DNA of 9,529 nt from an uncultured Alistipes sp. (GCA_904502005.1 CAJGDC010000059.1:1-9529); one strand, 5' to 3'; shown: positions 1 to 6,985, counted from the stretch's first letter. Notes: generated from the letters alone by a model not told the origin. Numbers and translations: made by a program.

Positions 1-1288
1 ATACATAACCGTCGAGAACGATAGCGATGCACTTGCCGATATTGTCAGCAGTAAGCTGAGCCCACTCAGATATACCGTTAGAGTTCATTGCCATAGAAAC
101 CTCAGCATCAGCACCAGTCTGAGCGTAAGTAGCACGAGCGTCAGAGATTACACCACCATCGAGTGGAGCCTTACCGTCAGCACGCTCAACCTTGATAGCG
201 TAGAGGCAGAGGCGGTTGTCAAACATAGGCTCACCCTTGATACCCCACTTAAAGTCGATGTCTGCTGGGAAGCAGTCACGAACCTCTGGAAGAGCAAGAT
301 ACTTGTTGATTGTAGCAACGTCTGCTGCAACAGCTGCACCAAGCACTGCGCCACCAGCATAGTCTGGGCTAAGGAGTGCGAGAAGTGGATTCTGCTCACG
401 AGAGAAGCGGCTTGAAGCCTCAGCTGTCTCACCTGCAGCAGCAACCTCAGCGGTAAGGTCAGCAGCCTGAGTAGCCTCAGCAGCTACGGTCTGGTCTGCC
501 TGAAGAGCCTTAACAGCTGCATCTGCACGAAGAAGCGATGGAAGAAGCTCAGCACCGTTGTAAGTTGTCCAGAACTCGAGTGATGCAGTACCCTGGAGGA
601 GCTTACGTACACGCTCTGGCTCCTTAACACCTGGAAGCTCAACCAAAATGCGGTTTGAGTTTGGAAGGCGCTGGATATTTGGCTGCATAACACCGAAGTG
701 GTCGATACGGCTACGGATGATGTTGAATGATGCAGAGATTGCATCCTCAGTCTCCTGGCGAAGAATCTTCACAACCTCGTCGTCAGACATACCTGGCTGG
801 ATATCCTTACGATCTGGGCTAAGGAAAATATCTACCAACTTGCCACCGTTGCTTGCCTCAGCATAAGCCTCTGCGAAAGTACCGATATAGTCACCTGTAC
901 CCTCCTTAAGAGCCTGTGCTGCCTTCTCAATAGCGGCAACGAATGCTGGATCGTCCTTGCTCTGACCAGCAAGTGACTTAACAACATCCTCAACCTGAAT
1001 CTCAAGCATGACGTTCATACCACCCTTGAGGTCAAGACCCAAGTTAATCTCCTTCTCTTTGCACTGCTTGTAAGTAAACTGTGCAAGACCAATGTTGTAA
1101 ACAACCTTGTTCTGAATAGAATCAAGGTAGTACTGCTCCATTGCAACCTGCTCCTCTGCTGGGAAAGCGGCAGCGTACTCTACAGCGTCCTTCTCTACGC
1201 TACGAGTCTTGAGCGAGAAGGTAAGCTGGTATACACACGCCAGCGCAAGCAAGATTGCAACCAATTTGATAAAACCTTTACTTTGCAT
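1..1288 (-). CDS. secD: Protein translocase subunit SecD or SecDF, N-terminal part (3' end cut by window)
   Basis: This is a membrane component of the Sec export machinery that uses the proton-motive force to help pull preproteins across the inner membrane. The frame is open from the ATG at 1288 to the window edge and gives 429 residues. Visible parts are a first membrane segment at about residues 6-25, the P1-head motif LGLDLKGG at 83-90, and the SecD signature IRSRIDHFGV at 191-200 followed by RILVELPGV at 213-221. A segment near 414-427 ends in IAIVLDG, as found just before the SecD transmembrane bundle. An Ala/Glu-rich insert of about 40 residues (255-295) lies in the periplasmic P1 region. 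In Bacteroidetes SecD and SecF are usually fused, which I infer here but cannot see. The start is supported by a promoter about 60 bases upstream. Codon use is strongly biased (GCT, GTT, CGT, AAG, GAG), as in a highly expressed gene. Confidence 0.95.
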   Translation of the reverse strand, partial: MQSKGFIKLVAILLALACVYQLTFSLKTRSVEKDAVEYAAAFPAEEQVAMEQYYLDSIQNKVVYNIGLAQFTYKQCKEKEINLGLDLKGGMNVMLEIQVEDVVKSLAGQSKDDPAFVAAIEKAAQALKEGTGDYIGTFAEAYAEASNGGKLVDIFLSPDRKDIQPGMSDDEVVKILRQETEDAISASFNIIRSRIDHFGVMQPNIQRLPNSNRILVELPGVKEPERVRKLLQGTASLEFWTTYNGAELLPSLLRADAAVKALQADQTVAAEATQAADLTAEVAAAGETAEASSRFSREQNPLLALLSPDYAGGAVLGAAVAADVATINKYLALPEVRDCFPADIDFKWGIKGEPMFDNRLCLYAIKVERADGKAPLDGGVISDARATYAQTGADAEVSMAMNSNGISEWAQLTADNIGKCIAIVLDGYV

Positions 1289-1345
1289 TTGAGTTAAAAA
1301 TTAAAATTATTTGTTTTTAGTTTCGTTACTATACACAAAAGCACG

Positions 1346-1376
1346 CAAAGATAATAAATTTTTTTCAATTTACAAT
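1346..1376 (-). promoter_or_regulatory. Bacteroidetes-type promoter for secD/secDF
   Basis: Read on the minus strand, the -7 box is TATCTTTG (1346-1353), a full match to TAnnTTTG. Exactly 19 bases upstream is ATTG (1373-1376), a three-of-four match to the -33 TTTG. Transcription would start near 1340 and give a leader of about 50 bases that is A/T-rich and has no Shine-Dalgarno sequence, which is normal for Bacteroidetes. Confidence 0.75.
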
Positions 1377-1463
1377 CTTGCGCACTCTAAATTCACCAAT
1401 ATATGCGGTTTTTTACCAAAATTTGGGTAATGAAATAGACTAATTCATACAATTACCAACTTA

Positions 1464-2171
1464 TTAGGCAAAAAATAAGAGATAAAAAATCAACAATGCA
1501 ATAGCTATAATAAGTGCAATCGTATTCCAACTCACACCGCTATTTGATTCGTTTTCATCCTCATCAGCATGGGTATTATAGACCTTAACGCATGGCAAAT
1601 CGAGTCCAAAGAACTTATTCCTCAGATAGGCAATCTGCCACTTCTCAAGGTATCCGAGTTTACGACAACACCTCTTAATTGTTCCATCAGTGTCATAATG
1701 GGCTGTAACCATATCAGATGCTTGATAGAGAAACTCTCCAAAGCCCAAAAATATAGCACAGGCATCGGTCATATACTCAATCTTTGCCGAAGTATCCTTA
1801 AAGCCATGAATCCAGAGGAACTTATGCGAAAGTTCGTGTGCAATAACTGCAACGAGCTCAATGGGGGTATATTCACGACTCTCAAAACGACTTTTATCTA
1901 TCTTTATATATACATACTTTGAGTCGTTTAGATTTATCTGCCCCGCCACATTCTCAGGCAAATCCTCCAGCTGAATGACTGGAGTATAACCAATCATAAC
2001 CATATATGCCGCCATCCTCTCTGCGAGTGTCTGAATCTGGAACATCGTATAGTTTGGAGAGAGGTAGGACTCATATAGTTCCACCTCCTTCTTAAAACTC
2101 AACCCCTTAATTCTTGTAACTAAATGGTTGGCAATAAGGTCCAGTCCGCGTTCGGTAATGTTATTTTTCAT
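1464..2171 (-). CDS. Tail-anchored HExxH (gluzincin-like) metallopeptidase-like protein
   Basis: The protein has 235 residues. A zinc-protease motif HELSH sits at residues 112-116 in a hydrophobic helix (ELVAVIAHELSHKFL). It is followed by EYMTDACA at 132-139, which fits the ExxxD-type third-ligand motif of gluzincins such as M48. If active, H112 and H116 would bind zinc, E113 would be catalytic, and E132 the third ligand. An acidic linker (DEDENES, 203-209) leads to a single hydrophobic segment at 215-234 that ends the protein. There is no signal peptide, so the inferred topology is a catalytic domain in the cytoplasm held on the inner membrane by a C-terminal anchor. A CC pair occurs at 168-169. 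The gene starts 55 bases after the calcium ATPase and may be read from that transcript. I do not recognise the exact family. The substrate is unknown, and an inactive homologue cannot be excluded. Confidence 0.8.
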   Translation of the reverse strand: MKNNITERGLDLIANHLVTRIKGLSFKKEVELYESYLSPNYTMFQIQTLAERMAAYMVMIGYTPVIQLEDLPENVAGQINLNDSKYVYIKIDKSRFESREYTPIELVAVIAHELSHKFLWIHGFKDTSAKIEYMTDACAIFLGFGEFLYQASDMVTAHYDTDGTIKRCCRKLGYLEKWQIAYLRNKFFGLDLPCVKVYNTHADEDENESNSGVSWNTIALIIAIALLIFYLLFFA

Positions 2172-2174
2172 GGC

Positions 2175-2195
2175 ATTATAGTGTTTTACTATAAT
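2175..2195 (-). repeat. 8-bp inverted repeat directly upstream of the metallopeptidase start codon
   Basis: ATTATAGT and ACTATAAT form a perfect 8-bp inverted repeat around a 5-base loop. It ends three bases before the ATG at 2171. In mRNA it would form an A/U-rich hairpin over the ribosome landing zone, and in DNA it could be an operator. No T-tract follows on the minus strand, so it does not look like a terminator of the upstream ATPase gene. Confidence 0.6.
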
Positions 2196-2226
2196 AGAGT
2201 GATGACGCTCAAAAATATATCAACAG

Positions 2227-4992
2227 TTACCTTCTAATTGTTCTAATAACATCCGGAATAATCAGCACTGGAGATGTGAGCAACAGCAACCAGAGCCAAT
2301 CCTCAATAGGTAGACTTGTAACATTAAAGAAGCTACCTGCAAAATTTACAATCAGCACCTGACCCACAAGAATCACCGCCACAATTAGCCAAAATCCAGA
2401 ACTATTTGACTCCATAACAACCTTACGATTACGGAACAGGTCTACAATATCTACTATCAGACTACGATTTGTGCGGAAATATTTTGCATTAAAGATATTC
2501 CAGAACTGCAACAACACAAAGGTCGTAAAGAATACACCCATATCATGTCCGGTCATGTGTGCCTTTGCGGGCTCTGAGATGCTATTAAATAGCAATCTTA
2601 GGTTCTGCACATCGAATAGTTCTGCCACAGATGTTGCATCTATATGGCCTAACATCTGCCACATTCCCGAAAGGAGCACAAAAAAGAGGAGGCCTATTCC
2701 GACAATACGCTTAAGCATAGGCTTGTCAATAATATGGCTATCGGGATTGCGCGGAGGCTCATTGAGCACACCCCTATCTGGTGGCAGTGAAGAGAGTGCC
2801 ATAGCCGCGAAGGTATCCATTATAAGATTTACCCATAGCATCTGAGTTACTGTAAGTGGCGACTCAAGCCCCAAAAATGCACCCAAGAGCACTATAAGGC
2901 ATGCGCAGAGGTTAATTGTCATCTGGAAGATGATAAATCGGCGAATATTCCTATAGAGCGAGCGACCCCACATAATCGCCATATTTATGCTCGAGAACGA
3001 GTTGTCAATAATGGTTATATCACTCGCCTCCTTCGCCCTTGACGTTCCATCGCCCATACTTAGTCCCACCTGAGCCTTACTGAGCGCCGGCGCATCGTTT
3101 GTTCCGTCGCCAGTAACAGCGACAACATGACCCACCCTCTGCAGTAGCATCACAAGGCGAGCCTTATCATCCGGGCGAGCACGAGATATAATCTTAAAGT
3201 TTTTGTCTGCCACAAGAGCCATAGCCTCCTGGTCCGACATCGCTGCGAACTCAGGTCCCGTAACACTCTGCGGAGTCTCATCAGCCGCAAGTAGACCAAT
3301 CTGGCGACCTATCTCATTTGCCGTACCGGGGGTATCACCCGTAACAATGATAACACGCACGCCAGCCCTATTTCGGCAGGTATCTATCGCCTCAATAACA
3401 TCATCACGCACAGGGTCGGCAATACCTACAACTCCGACAAAGAGTAGCGGATTACTCTTACCACTTACAACCTCTTGGTATGCAAAACCGAGTGTTCGCA
3501 TTGCCCTATTTTGATACTGCTCAAGTGTATGAGCAACATGCTCTGCACTCTTTGAGCCAGCAATTTCATCGCACATCGATAGCACAATCTCAGGAGCACC
3601 TTTAATAAGTCTGAACACCCTTCCATCAGCCATCTGCACAGTGGTCTCCATATACTTTGTCTCGGTAGAGAATGGCTGTTGGCTTAATACCGTAACTCCA
3701 CGGCGATAGTGAGCATAATCCTCTCCAATATCTCTAAGCCACTTAAGCAGAGCCACCTCCGTAGGGTTTCCGATAGTTCTCAAAGAGTTATCGGCCTCTT
3801 TAATGCACTCAGCCGTAGAGTTTACAGCCATATTTAGTACTATCAGACTGGTATCGTCGCTATAGAAATCTGTCTCTACAACCACCATCTGATTCTTTGT
3901 CAGCGTGCCGGTCTTGTCCGTACAGATTACCGTAGTTGCCCCCATAGTCTCGCAGGCGTGTAGTTTGCGCACCAAGTTGTTTGCTTTAAGCATTTTACGC
4001 ATGCTCAGTGCAAGACTCACAGTGACACTCATTGGCAGGCCCTCCGGCACAGCAACCACAATAAGCGTAACGGCAATCATCACCGACGAGAGCATAAACT
4101 CAGCAAAGTGTAGCCAGTCAAAGCTACCATCAATCGTAGCACTGTTTGACACAAAGAAGAGTATCGTTCTACCGATGACAATCAACACTGCAACAATAAA
4201 GCTCGCCTTAGATATCCAACCTCCAAGTTGGTCAAGCTGCCTATTCAGAGGGGTCTCAACATCGCTACCCTCACGAGTGAGAGCCACACCCTTACCCTCC
4301 TCCGTATTATCACCTACAGCGGTAACCTTATAGTAGCAGTTACCCTCTATTATCATCGCACCTCGCAGAAGGAAGTCTGACGGATAGGTTGCGTTGGGGT
4401 CTGCATATTGCTCTCCCACACCCTTATTGGCATAGAGTTCACCTGTAAATTTAGACTCATCGACCTTAAGAGAGTTGGATTGTATCAACTCACCATCTGC
4501 AGGCACCTCGTCACCACTCTCAAGGTAGACCACATCCCCAACAACAACATCTTGTTTCTTGATTCTAAACGGTCGTGGCACAACTACGCTCTGCCCCTCA
4601 ACGCCATCTTCCCGAACAAGGCGGTAAACAACTATCGGGCGATCATCCTTGACTTTATTGAGTATCTCAAACTCCTTGTTTGCCTTGACCTCAAACAGAA
4701 AGGCGATACCTGTGGCAAGCAGCAGCGCTACCAGCACACCCACTGGCTCCAAAAGCATTGAGGTCCCCTTTCCCATCCACAGAATCTCGTATATTGAGAT
4801 TGCCACAGATAGACAAAAGACCACAAGCAACACGATGATTATCGGATCCTTAAACTTATCGAAATATTGACGCCACAGCGACTCCTTCTCTGGCGGAGTG
4901 ATTACATTGCGCCCCTTGCCACGCTCAACAGCCTCAGAATTGACCTCCAGGCAGTGCGAAAGTATTTTTTGTCCACTCTTCATAGTTTGCAT
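2227..4992 (-). CDS. Calcium-transporting P-type ATPase, PMCA-type (P2B)
   Basis: This 921-residue inner-membrane pump uses ATP to export Ca2+ through an aspartyl-phosphate intermediate. The phosphorylation site is DKTGTLT with D359. The actuator loop reads TGEL at 183-186 where TGES is usual. The nucleotide-binding KGAPE and the hinge motif TGDGTNDAPAL (627-637) are present. The P2B ion site is visible: PEGLP in M4 (E317), and WVNLIMD in M6 with N722 and D726. Ten membrane segments can be placed: M1 about 50-72, M2 80-102, M3 and M4 between 260 and 330, then six after residue 690. There is no long calmodulin-binding tail as in animal PMCAs. The start at 4992 lies only about 8 bases after the likely transcription start; Met4 at 4983 is an alternative. 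Being alone with its own promoter, it probably serves Ca2+ homeostasis. Mn2+ or another cation as substrate is less likely. Confidence 0.95.
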   Translation of the reverse strand: MQTMKSGQKILSHCLEVNSEAVERGKGRNVITPPEKESLWRQYFDKFKDPIIIVLLVVFCLSVAISIYEILWMGKGTSMLLEPVGVLVALLLATGIAFLFEVKANKEFEILNKVKDDRPIVVYRLVREDGVEGQSVVVPRPFRIKKQDVVVGDVVYLESGDEVPADGELIQSNSLKVDESKFTGELYANKGVGEQYADPNATYPSDFLLRGAMIIEGNCYYKVTAVGDNTEEGKGVALTREGSDVETPLNRQLDQLGGWISKASFIVAVLIVIGRTILFFVSNSATIDGSFDWLHFAEFMLSSVMIAVTLIVVAVPEGLPMSVTVSLALSMRKMLKANNLVRKLHACETMGATTVICTDKTGTLTKNQMVVVETDFYSDDTSLIVLNMAVNSTAECIKEADNSLRTIGNPTEVALLKWLRDIGEDYAHYRRGVTVLSQQPFSTETKYMETTVQMADGRVFRLIKGAPEIVLSMCDEIAGSKSAEHVAHTLEQYQNRAMRTLGFAYQEVVSGKSNPLLFVGVVGIADPVRDDVIEAIDTCRNRAGVRVIIVTGDTPGTANEIGRQIGLLAADETPQSVTGPEFAAMSDQEAMALVADKNFKIISRARPDDKARLVMLLQRVGHVVAVTGDGTNDAPALSKAQVGLSMGDGTSRAKEASDITIIDNSFSSINMAIMWGRSLYRNIRRFIIFQMTINLCACLIVLLGAFLGLESPLTVTQMLWVNLIMDTFAAMALSSLPPDRGVLNEPPRNPDSHIIDKPMLKRIVGIGLLFFVLLSGMWQMLGHIDATSVAELFDVQNLRLLFNSISEPAKAHMTGHDMGVFFTTFVLLQFWNIFNAKYFRTNRSLIVDIVDLFRNRKVVMESNSSGFWLIVAVILVGQVLIVNFAGSFFNVTSLPIEDWLWLLLLTSPVLIIPDVIRTIRR

Positions 4993-5005
4993 TTTTTATC
5001 TGCCA

Positions 5006-5013
5006 CAAATATA
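5006..5013 (-). promoter_or_regulatory. -7 box of the calcium ATPase promoter
   Basis: The minus strand reads TATATTTG, a full TAnnTTTG match. The -33 position, 19 bases further upstream, reads ACTT and is therefore weak. That position falls in the edge of the 34-bp palindrome (5033-5066). The predicted leader is very short, about 8 bases to the ATG at 4992 or about 17 to the Met4 ATG. Confidence 0.55.
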
Positions 5014-5027
5014 ACACCACCACGGCT

Positions 5028-5066
5028 AAAAAAAGTTAAAAATCCAAACGTTTGGATTTTTAACTT
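5028..5066 (-). terminator. Perfect 34-bp palindrome with T-tract; Rho-independent terminator of the 5091-5606 gene
   Basis: Positions 5033-5066 form a perfect palindrome centred on 5049/5050 (AAACGTTT core, arms ending AAGTT and AACTT). On the minus strand it is followed by a run of seven T (5028-5034, overlapping the arm by two), and it begins 24 bases after the stop codon at 5091. That is the arrangement of an intrinsic terminator. The arm also overlaps the -33 position of the calcium ATPase promoter, so an additional operator role is possible. Confidence 0.7.
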
Positions 5067-5090
5067 ATACTGTTAGAACATACAGCGCGA

Positions 5091-5606
5091 CTAATAGAAC
5101 TCGTCAATGTGAAATGCACCGTGCAGATGGCTCGGGATGTCGTTGTACCATATCCACACCTCAACTGCCTTCATGCGATCGGGCGCTGATAGACTTTCAG
5201 AGGATTTGTAGAAGTCGCAGCGGTCAATGATGTATATTTTGCTACAGGTACGCTTCTTGTCAAGCATCCAGTTGTAGGCATCGTCCGAGGTGGTGAACTT
5301 CAGCAGCTCTGCTGCCTCAACAACGCTGCTGCTTAAAATCTCAAGTGCCGAGATTGGTAAATCTACCACAACGTGATTAAAGCCTCGCCATGGCTCGTGG
5401 TAGAACTTCAATGTATAATCTACAGCGGTGTTTGTGATAAAAAAATCATCATCCCAAGGACCATACCTCCACAATCCATCCCTATCCTCGCCCATGTCTG
5501 AGGTGACGCTAAAGTCGCCTACAATATAGACACTCTTTCTCTCAACCTGATCCGCCCGACAGACAAAGCTCAACAGCGCAAGCAAAACAACCAACAACCT
5601 CTTCAT
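5091..5606 (-). CDS. Small exported protein of unknown function
   Basis: The protein has 171 residues and I do not recognise its family. Residues 1-18 form a typical signal peptide: positively charged MKR, a Leu/Val-rich core, and a likely signal peptidase I cut after CRA (residue 18). The cysteine at 16 is not in a good lipobox, so a lipoprotein is unlikely. The mature part is rich in Asp, Trp and Tyr, for example GLWRYGPWDDDFF at 44-56. It has only two cysteines (121 and 130), which could form a disulfide in the periplasm, and ends in the aromatic HIDEFY. There is no repeat or further membrane segment, so a soluble periplasmic or surface protein is inferred. It has its own promoter and is closed off by the palindromic terminator, so it appears monocistronic. 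The ATG at 5606 fits both the signal peptide and the -7 box position. Confidence 0.8.
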   Translation of the reverse strand: MKRLLVVLLALLSFVCRADQVERKSVYIVGDFSVTSDMGEDRDGLWRYGPWDDDFFITNTAVDYTLKFYHEPWRGFNHVVVDLPISALEILSSSVVEAAELLKFTTSDDAYNWMLDKKRTCSKIYIIDRCDFYKSSESLSAPDRMKAVEVWIWYNDIPSHLHGAFHIDEFY

Positions 5607-5621
5607 AACCTATCTTTTCTG

Positions 5622-5629
5622 CAAAGTTA
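5622..5629 (-). promoter_or_regulatory. -7 box upstream of the small exported protein gene
   Basis: The minus strand reads TAACTTTG, a full TAnnTTTG match, ending 15 bases before the ATG at 5606. No good TTTG lies at the 19-base spacing (GTTT is there; a TTTG lies 3-4 bases too close). The predicted leader is about 10 bases. Confidence 0.5.
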
Positions 5630-5645
5630 GCAAAAAAAGTAAAAC

Positions 5646-5671
5646 AAAAAACCTCCCGCATAAGCGAGAGG
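5646..5671 (-). terminator. Rho-independent terminator after the second beta-barrel gene
   Basis: On the minus strand CCTCTCGC and GCGGGAGG pair fully, with one U-G wobble, around a TTAT loop, and six T follow immediately (5646-5651). The stem starts 14 bases after the stop codon of the 5686-6246 gene. It closes the two-gene beta-barrel unit and separates it from the next promoter. Confidence 0.88.
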
Positions 5672-5685
5672 AATTAAATTATCTG

Positions 5686-6246
5686 TTACCACGTAAACCC
5701 TACACCAAACTTCGGACCGCCACTAATACCTCTGCCAAAATCTGCACAAAAAGAGAGCCCTAACTCTAACATTTTTCCGCCACCAAATCGCACTGCCACA
5801 CCCGCCAGAGGCTCTACATAGTAAAATTCGTAACTACCATTTACCTCTGCCCTGTTAGCATCAGGACCTAAGTCTGGCAGATAGCCTTTGCAAAATCCAC
5901 CGCCAAGGTTTAAGCTAAAATATGGGGTCACTTTGCGGTCAAGTACATTTGCCCTAAGATGTAAATAGATTGGCACCTTCACATTCGTCTGCCCACTATT
6001 ATCATCCGAATCAATGTTGAAGATTGTGTATTGTACTCCAATACCACCGCCCATCATAAACCATTTGTTAAACGCATAACCATTTACCAAATCTACGCTA
6101 CAACCAACATTCTCGTTAGAAAATGCTGTTATAACGCCTATGCGCACCGACCTAAAGTACCCGCGCTTGGCGTATCTGTACTCTTGCGCCTCGGCACTAA
6201 ATGCAACTGATGCCAACAAAACTATAAATAAAAATAGGCGTTTCAT
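5686..6246 (-). CDS. Outer-membrane beta-barrel protein, paralogue B
   Basis: The 186-residue protein has a signal peptide (residues 1-21, cut after AEAQ) and a body of alternating glycine/aromatic strands, ending in KFGVGFTW. A C-terminal aromatic residue is the usual recognition mark for outer-membrane barrel assembly by BAM. Family-like blocks include NGYAFNKWFMMGGGIG and VTPYFSLNLGGGF, seen in small Bacteroidetes outer-membrane barrel proteins. It is a tandem paralogue of the gene at 6293-6823: the first 31 residues are identical, while the rest is roughly 40 percent alike by eye. The gene follows the paralogue after 46 bases with no promoter of its own, so co-transcription is likely, and it is followed by a strong terminator. 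Substrate or role is unknown; it may be a structural barrel or an adhesin-like surface protein. Confidence 0.85.
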   Translation of the reverse strand: MKRLFLFIVLLASVAFSAEAQEYRYAKRGYFRSVRIGVITAFSNENVGCSVDLVNGYAFNKWFMMGGGIGVQYTIFNIDSDDNSGQTNVKVPIYLHLRANVLDRKVTPYFSLNLGGGFCKGYLPDLGPDANRAEVNGSYEFYYVEPLAGVAVRFGGGKMLELGLSFCADFGRGISGGPKFGVGFTW

Positions 6247-6264
6247 AACCGTAATGTTTTAAGT
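6158..6264. repeat. 107-bp direct repeat, copy 1 (5' end and leader of paralogue B)
   Basis: This segment matches 6735-6841 at 104 of 107 positions, with no gaps and an offset of 577 bases. It covers the codons for the first 31 residues and 18 bases of leader. Beyond both ends the similarity drops abruptly. Confidence 0.9.
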
Positions 6265-6292
6265 GTTATTATATATGCGTTGTTATTGTTTG

Positions 6293-6823
6293 TTACCAAG
6301 TATAGGATACTCCGAACTTAATTCCATTATACGAGCCGAGCCAAATTACACCACTAAATAATCGTGACACACCAAAATCAATCGTTCCACCATTTTTCAA
6401 GTGCACAGCCACACCGAGCTTAGGGTCTAAATAGAGAGCTGAGGCGACACCACTGTTATAGTTGTCTACTAATATACCCCCACCAACACCAAGCGAGAAA
6501 AATGGCGTAACCCTGCGGTCTAAAATATTAAATCTGGCATGTATAAAAATTGGGATAACAGCCTCTACCACACACTCGTTTTCATAACCTTTGTATGACA
6601 TCATATTCGCGCCCACACCCGCGCCCAACATAAACCACTTATTAAACGCGTAGCCATTGATTACCTCCGCGCCTACACCTATAGGATGGTTATAATCATC
6701 CCACAAGATATAACTAACATTAGCCGTTCCGAAATACCCGCGCTTGGCATATCTGTACTCTTGTGCCTCGGCACTAAATGCAACTGATGCCAACAAAACT
6801 ATAAATAAAAATAGGCGTTTCAT
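6293..6823 (-). CDS. Outer-membrane beta-barrel protein, paralogue A
   Basis: The 176-residue protein has a signal peptide at residues 1-21 (cut after AEAQ), then EYRYAKRGYF and a set of short amphipathic strands ending in KFGVSYTW, with the terminal aromatic residue typical of barrels assembled by BAM. Blocks NGYAFNKWFMLGAGVG, FNILDRRVTPFFSLGVGGG and LYLDPKLGVAV match the layout of small Bacteroidetes outer-membrane barrel proteins, in which a strand ending in a turn is repeated about eight times. It is the first gene of a two-gene unit driven by the promoter at 6914-6944 and has a leader of about 80 bases. The function beyond outer-membrane location is not evident. Its tandem copy suggests duplication followed by divergence of surface-exposed parts. 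Confidence 0.85.
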   Translation of the reverse strand: MKRLFLFIVLLASVAFSAEAQEYRYAKRGYFGTANVSYILWDDYNHPIGVGAEVINGYAFNKWFMLGAGVGANMMSYKGYENECVVEAVIPIFIHARFNILDRRVTPFFSLGVGGGILVDNYNSGVASALYLDPKLGVAVHLKNGGTIDFGVSRLFSGVIWLGSYNGIKFGVSYTW

Positions 6824-6841
6824 AACCGTAAAGTTTTAAGT
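6735..6841. repeat. 107-bp direct repeat, copy 2 (5' end and leader of paralogue A)
   Basis: This is the partner of 6158-6264, with three substitutions in 107 bases. Two of the differences lie in codons and are silent (the protein stretch is identical); the third lies in the leader, 12 bases before the ATG. Confidence 0.9.
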
Positions 6842-6861
6842 TATTAATTATTAACAAATTA

Positions 6862-6883
6862 CCCCCCGAAAATTTTCAGGAAG
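6862..6883 (-). promoter_or_regulatory. Stable hairpin in the leader of the beta-barrel operon
   Basis: On the minus strand the RNA CUUCCUGAA-AAUU-UUCGGGGGG can form a 9-bp stem, including U-G pairs, with an AAUU loop. It lies about 24-45 bases after the expected transcription start and about 40 bases before the ATG at 6823. No T-tract follows, so it is not a standard terminator. It could stabilise the mRNA or be a regulatory site. Confidence 0.5.
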
Positions 6884-6913
6884 GGCTGTTTGATTTTAAC
6901 TATAATTCTAACG

Positions 6914-6944
6914 CAAATATAGCACTAAAATATTAATAATCAAA
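6914..6944 (-). promoter_or_regulatory. Bacteroidetes-type promoter of the beta-barrel operon (full consensus)
   Basis: The minus strand reads TTTG (6941-6944), exactly 19 bases, then TATATTTG (6914-6921). Both boxes and the spacing match the Bacteroidetes consensus fully. Transcription would start near 6907. A short inverted repeat (GTAATT and AATTAC, 6945-6963) abuts the -33 box and could be a weak terminator of the upstream gene or a binding site. Confidence 0.85.
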
Positions 6945-6985
6945 GTAATTCGCAAAAAATTACATCTTGTTTTTGTAAGGGTTGA

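Noticed and set aside
148..744. Two minus-strand open frames of 98 and 86 codons
   Set aside because: They overlap the SecD frame in another phase; they are Ser/Leu/Gln-rich shadows produced by its codon bias.
1413..1430. Interrupted palindrome TTACCAAAATTTGGGTAA as terminator of the metallopeptidase gene
   Set aside because: One mismatch inside the stem, hardly any loop, and no T-tract follows on the minus strand.
1569..1922. 117-residue plus-strand open frame
   Set aside because: It is antisense to the metallopeptidase gene, has no recognisable domain or promoter, and the minus-strand protein has clear motifs.
3905..4333. 142-residue plus-strand open frame
   Set aside because: It is antisense to conserved parts of the P-type ATPase (phosphorylation site and M4) and its sequence has low-complexity shadow character.
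5091..5606. Lipoprotein call based on Cys16
   Set aside because: The residues before the cysteine (SFV) do not form a lipobox, and a normal signal peptidase I site follows directly.
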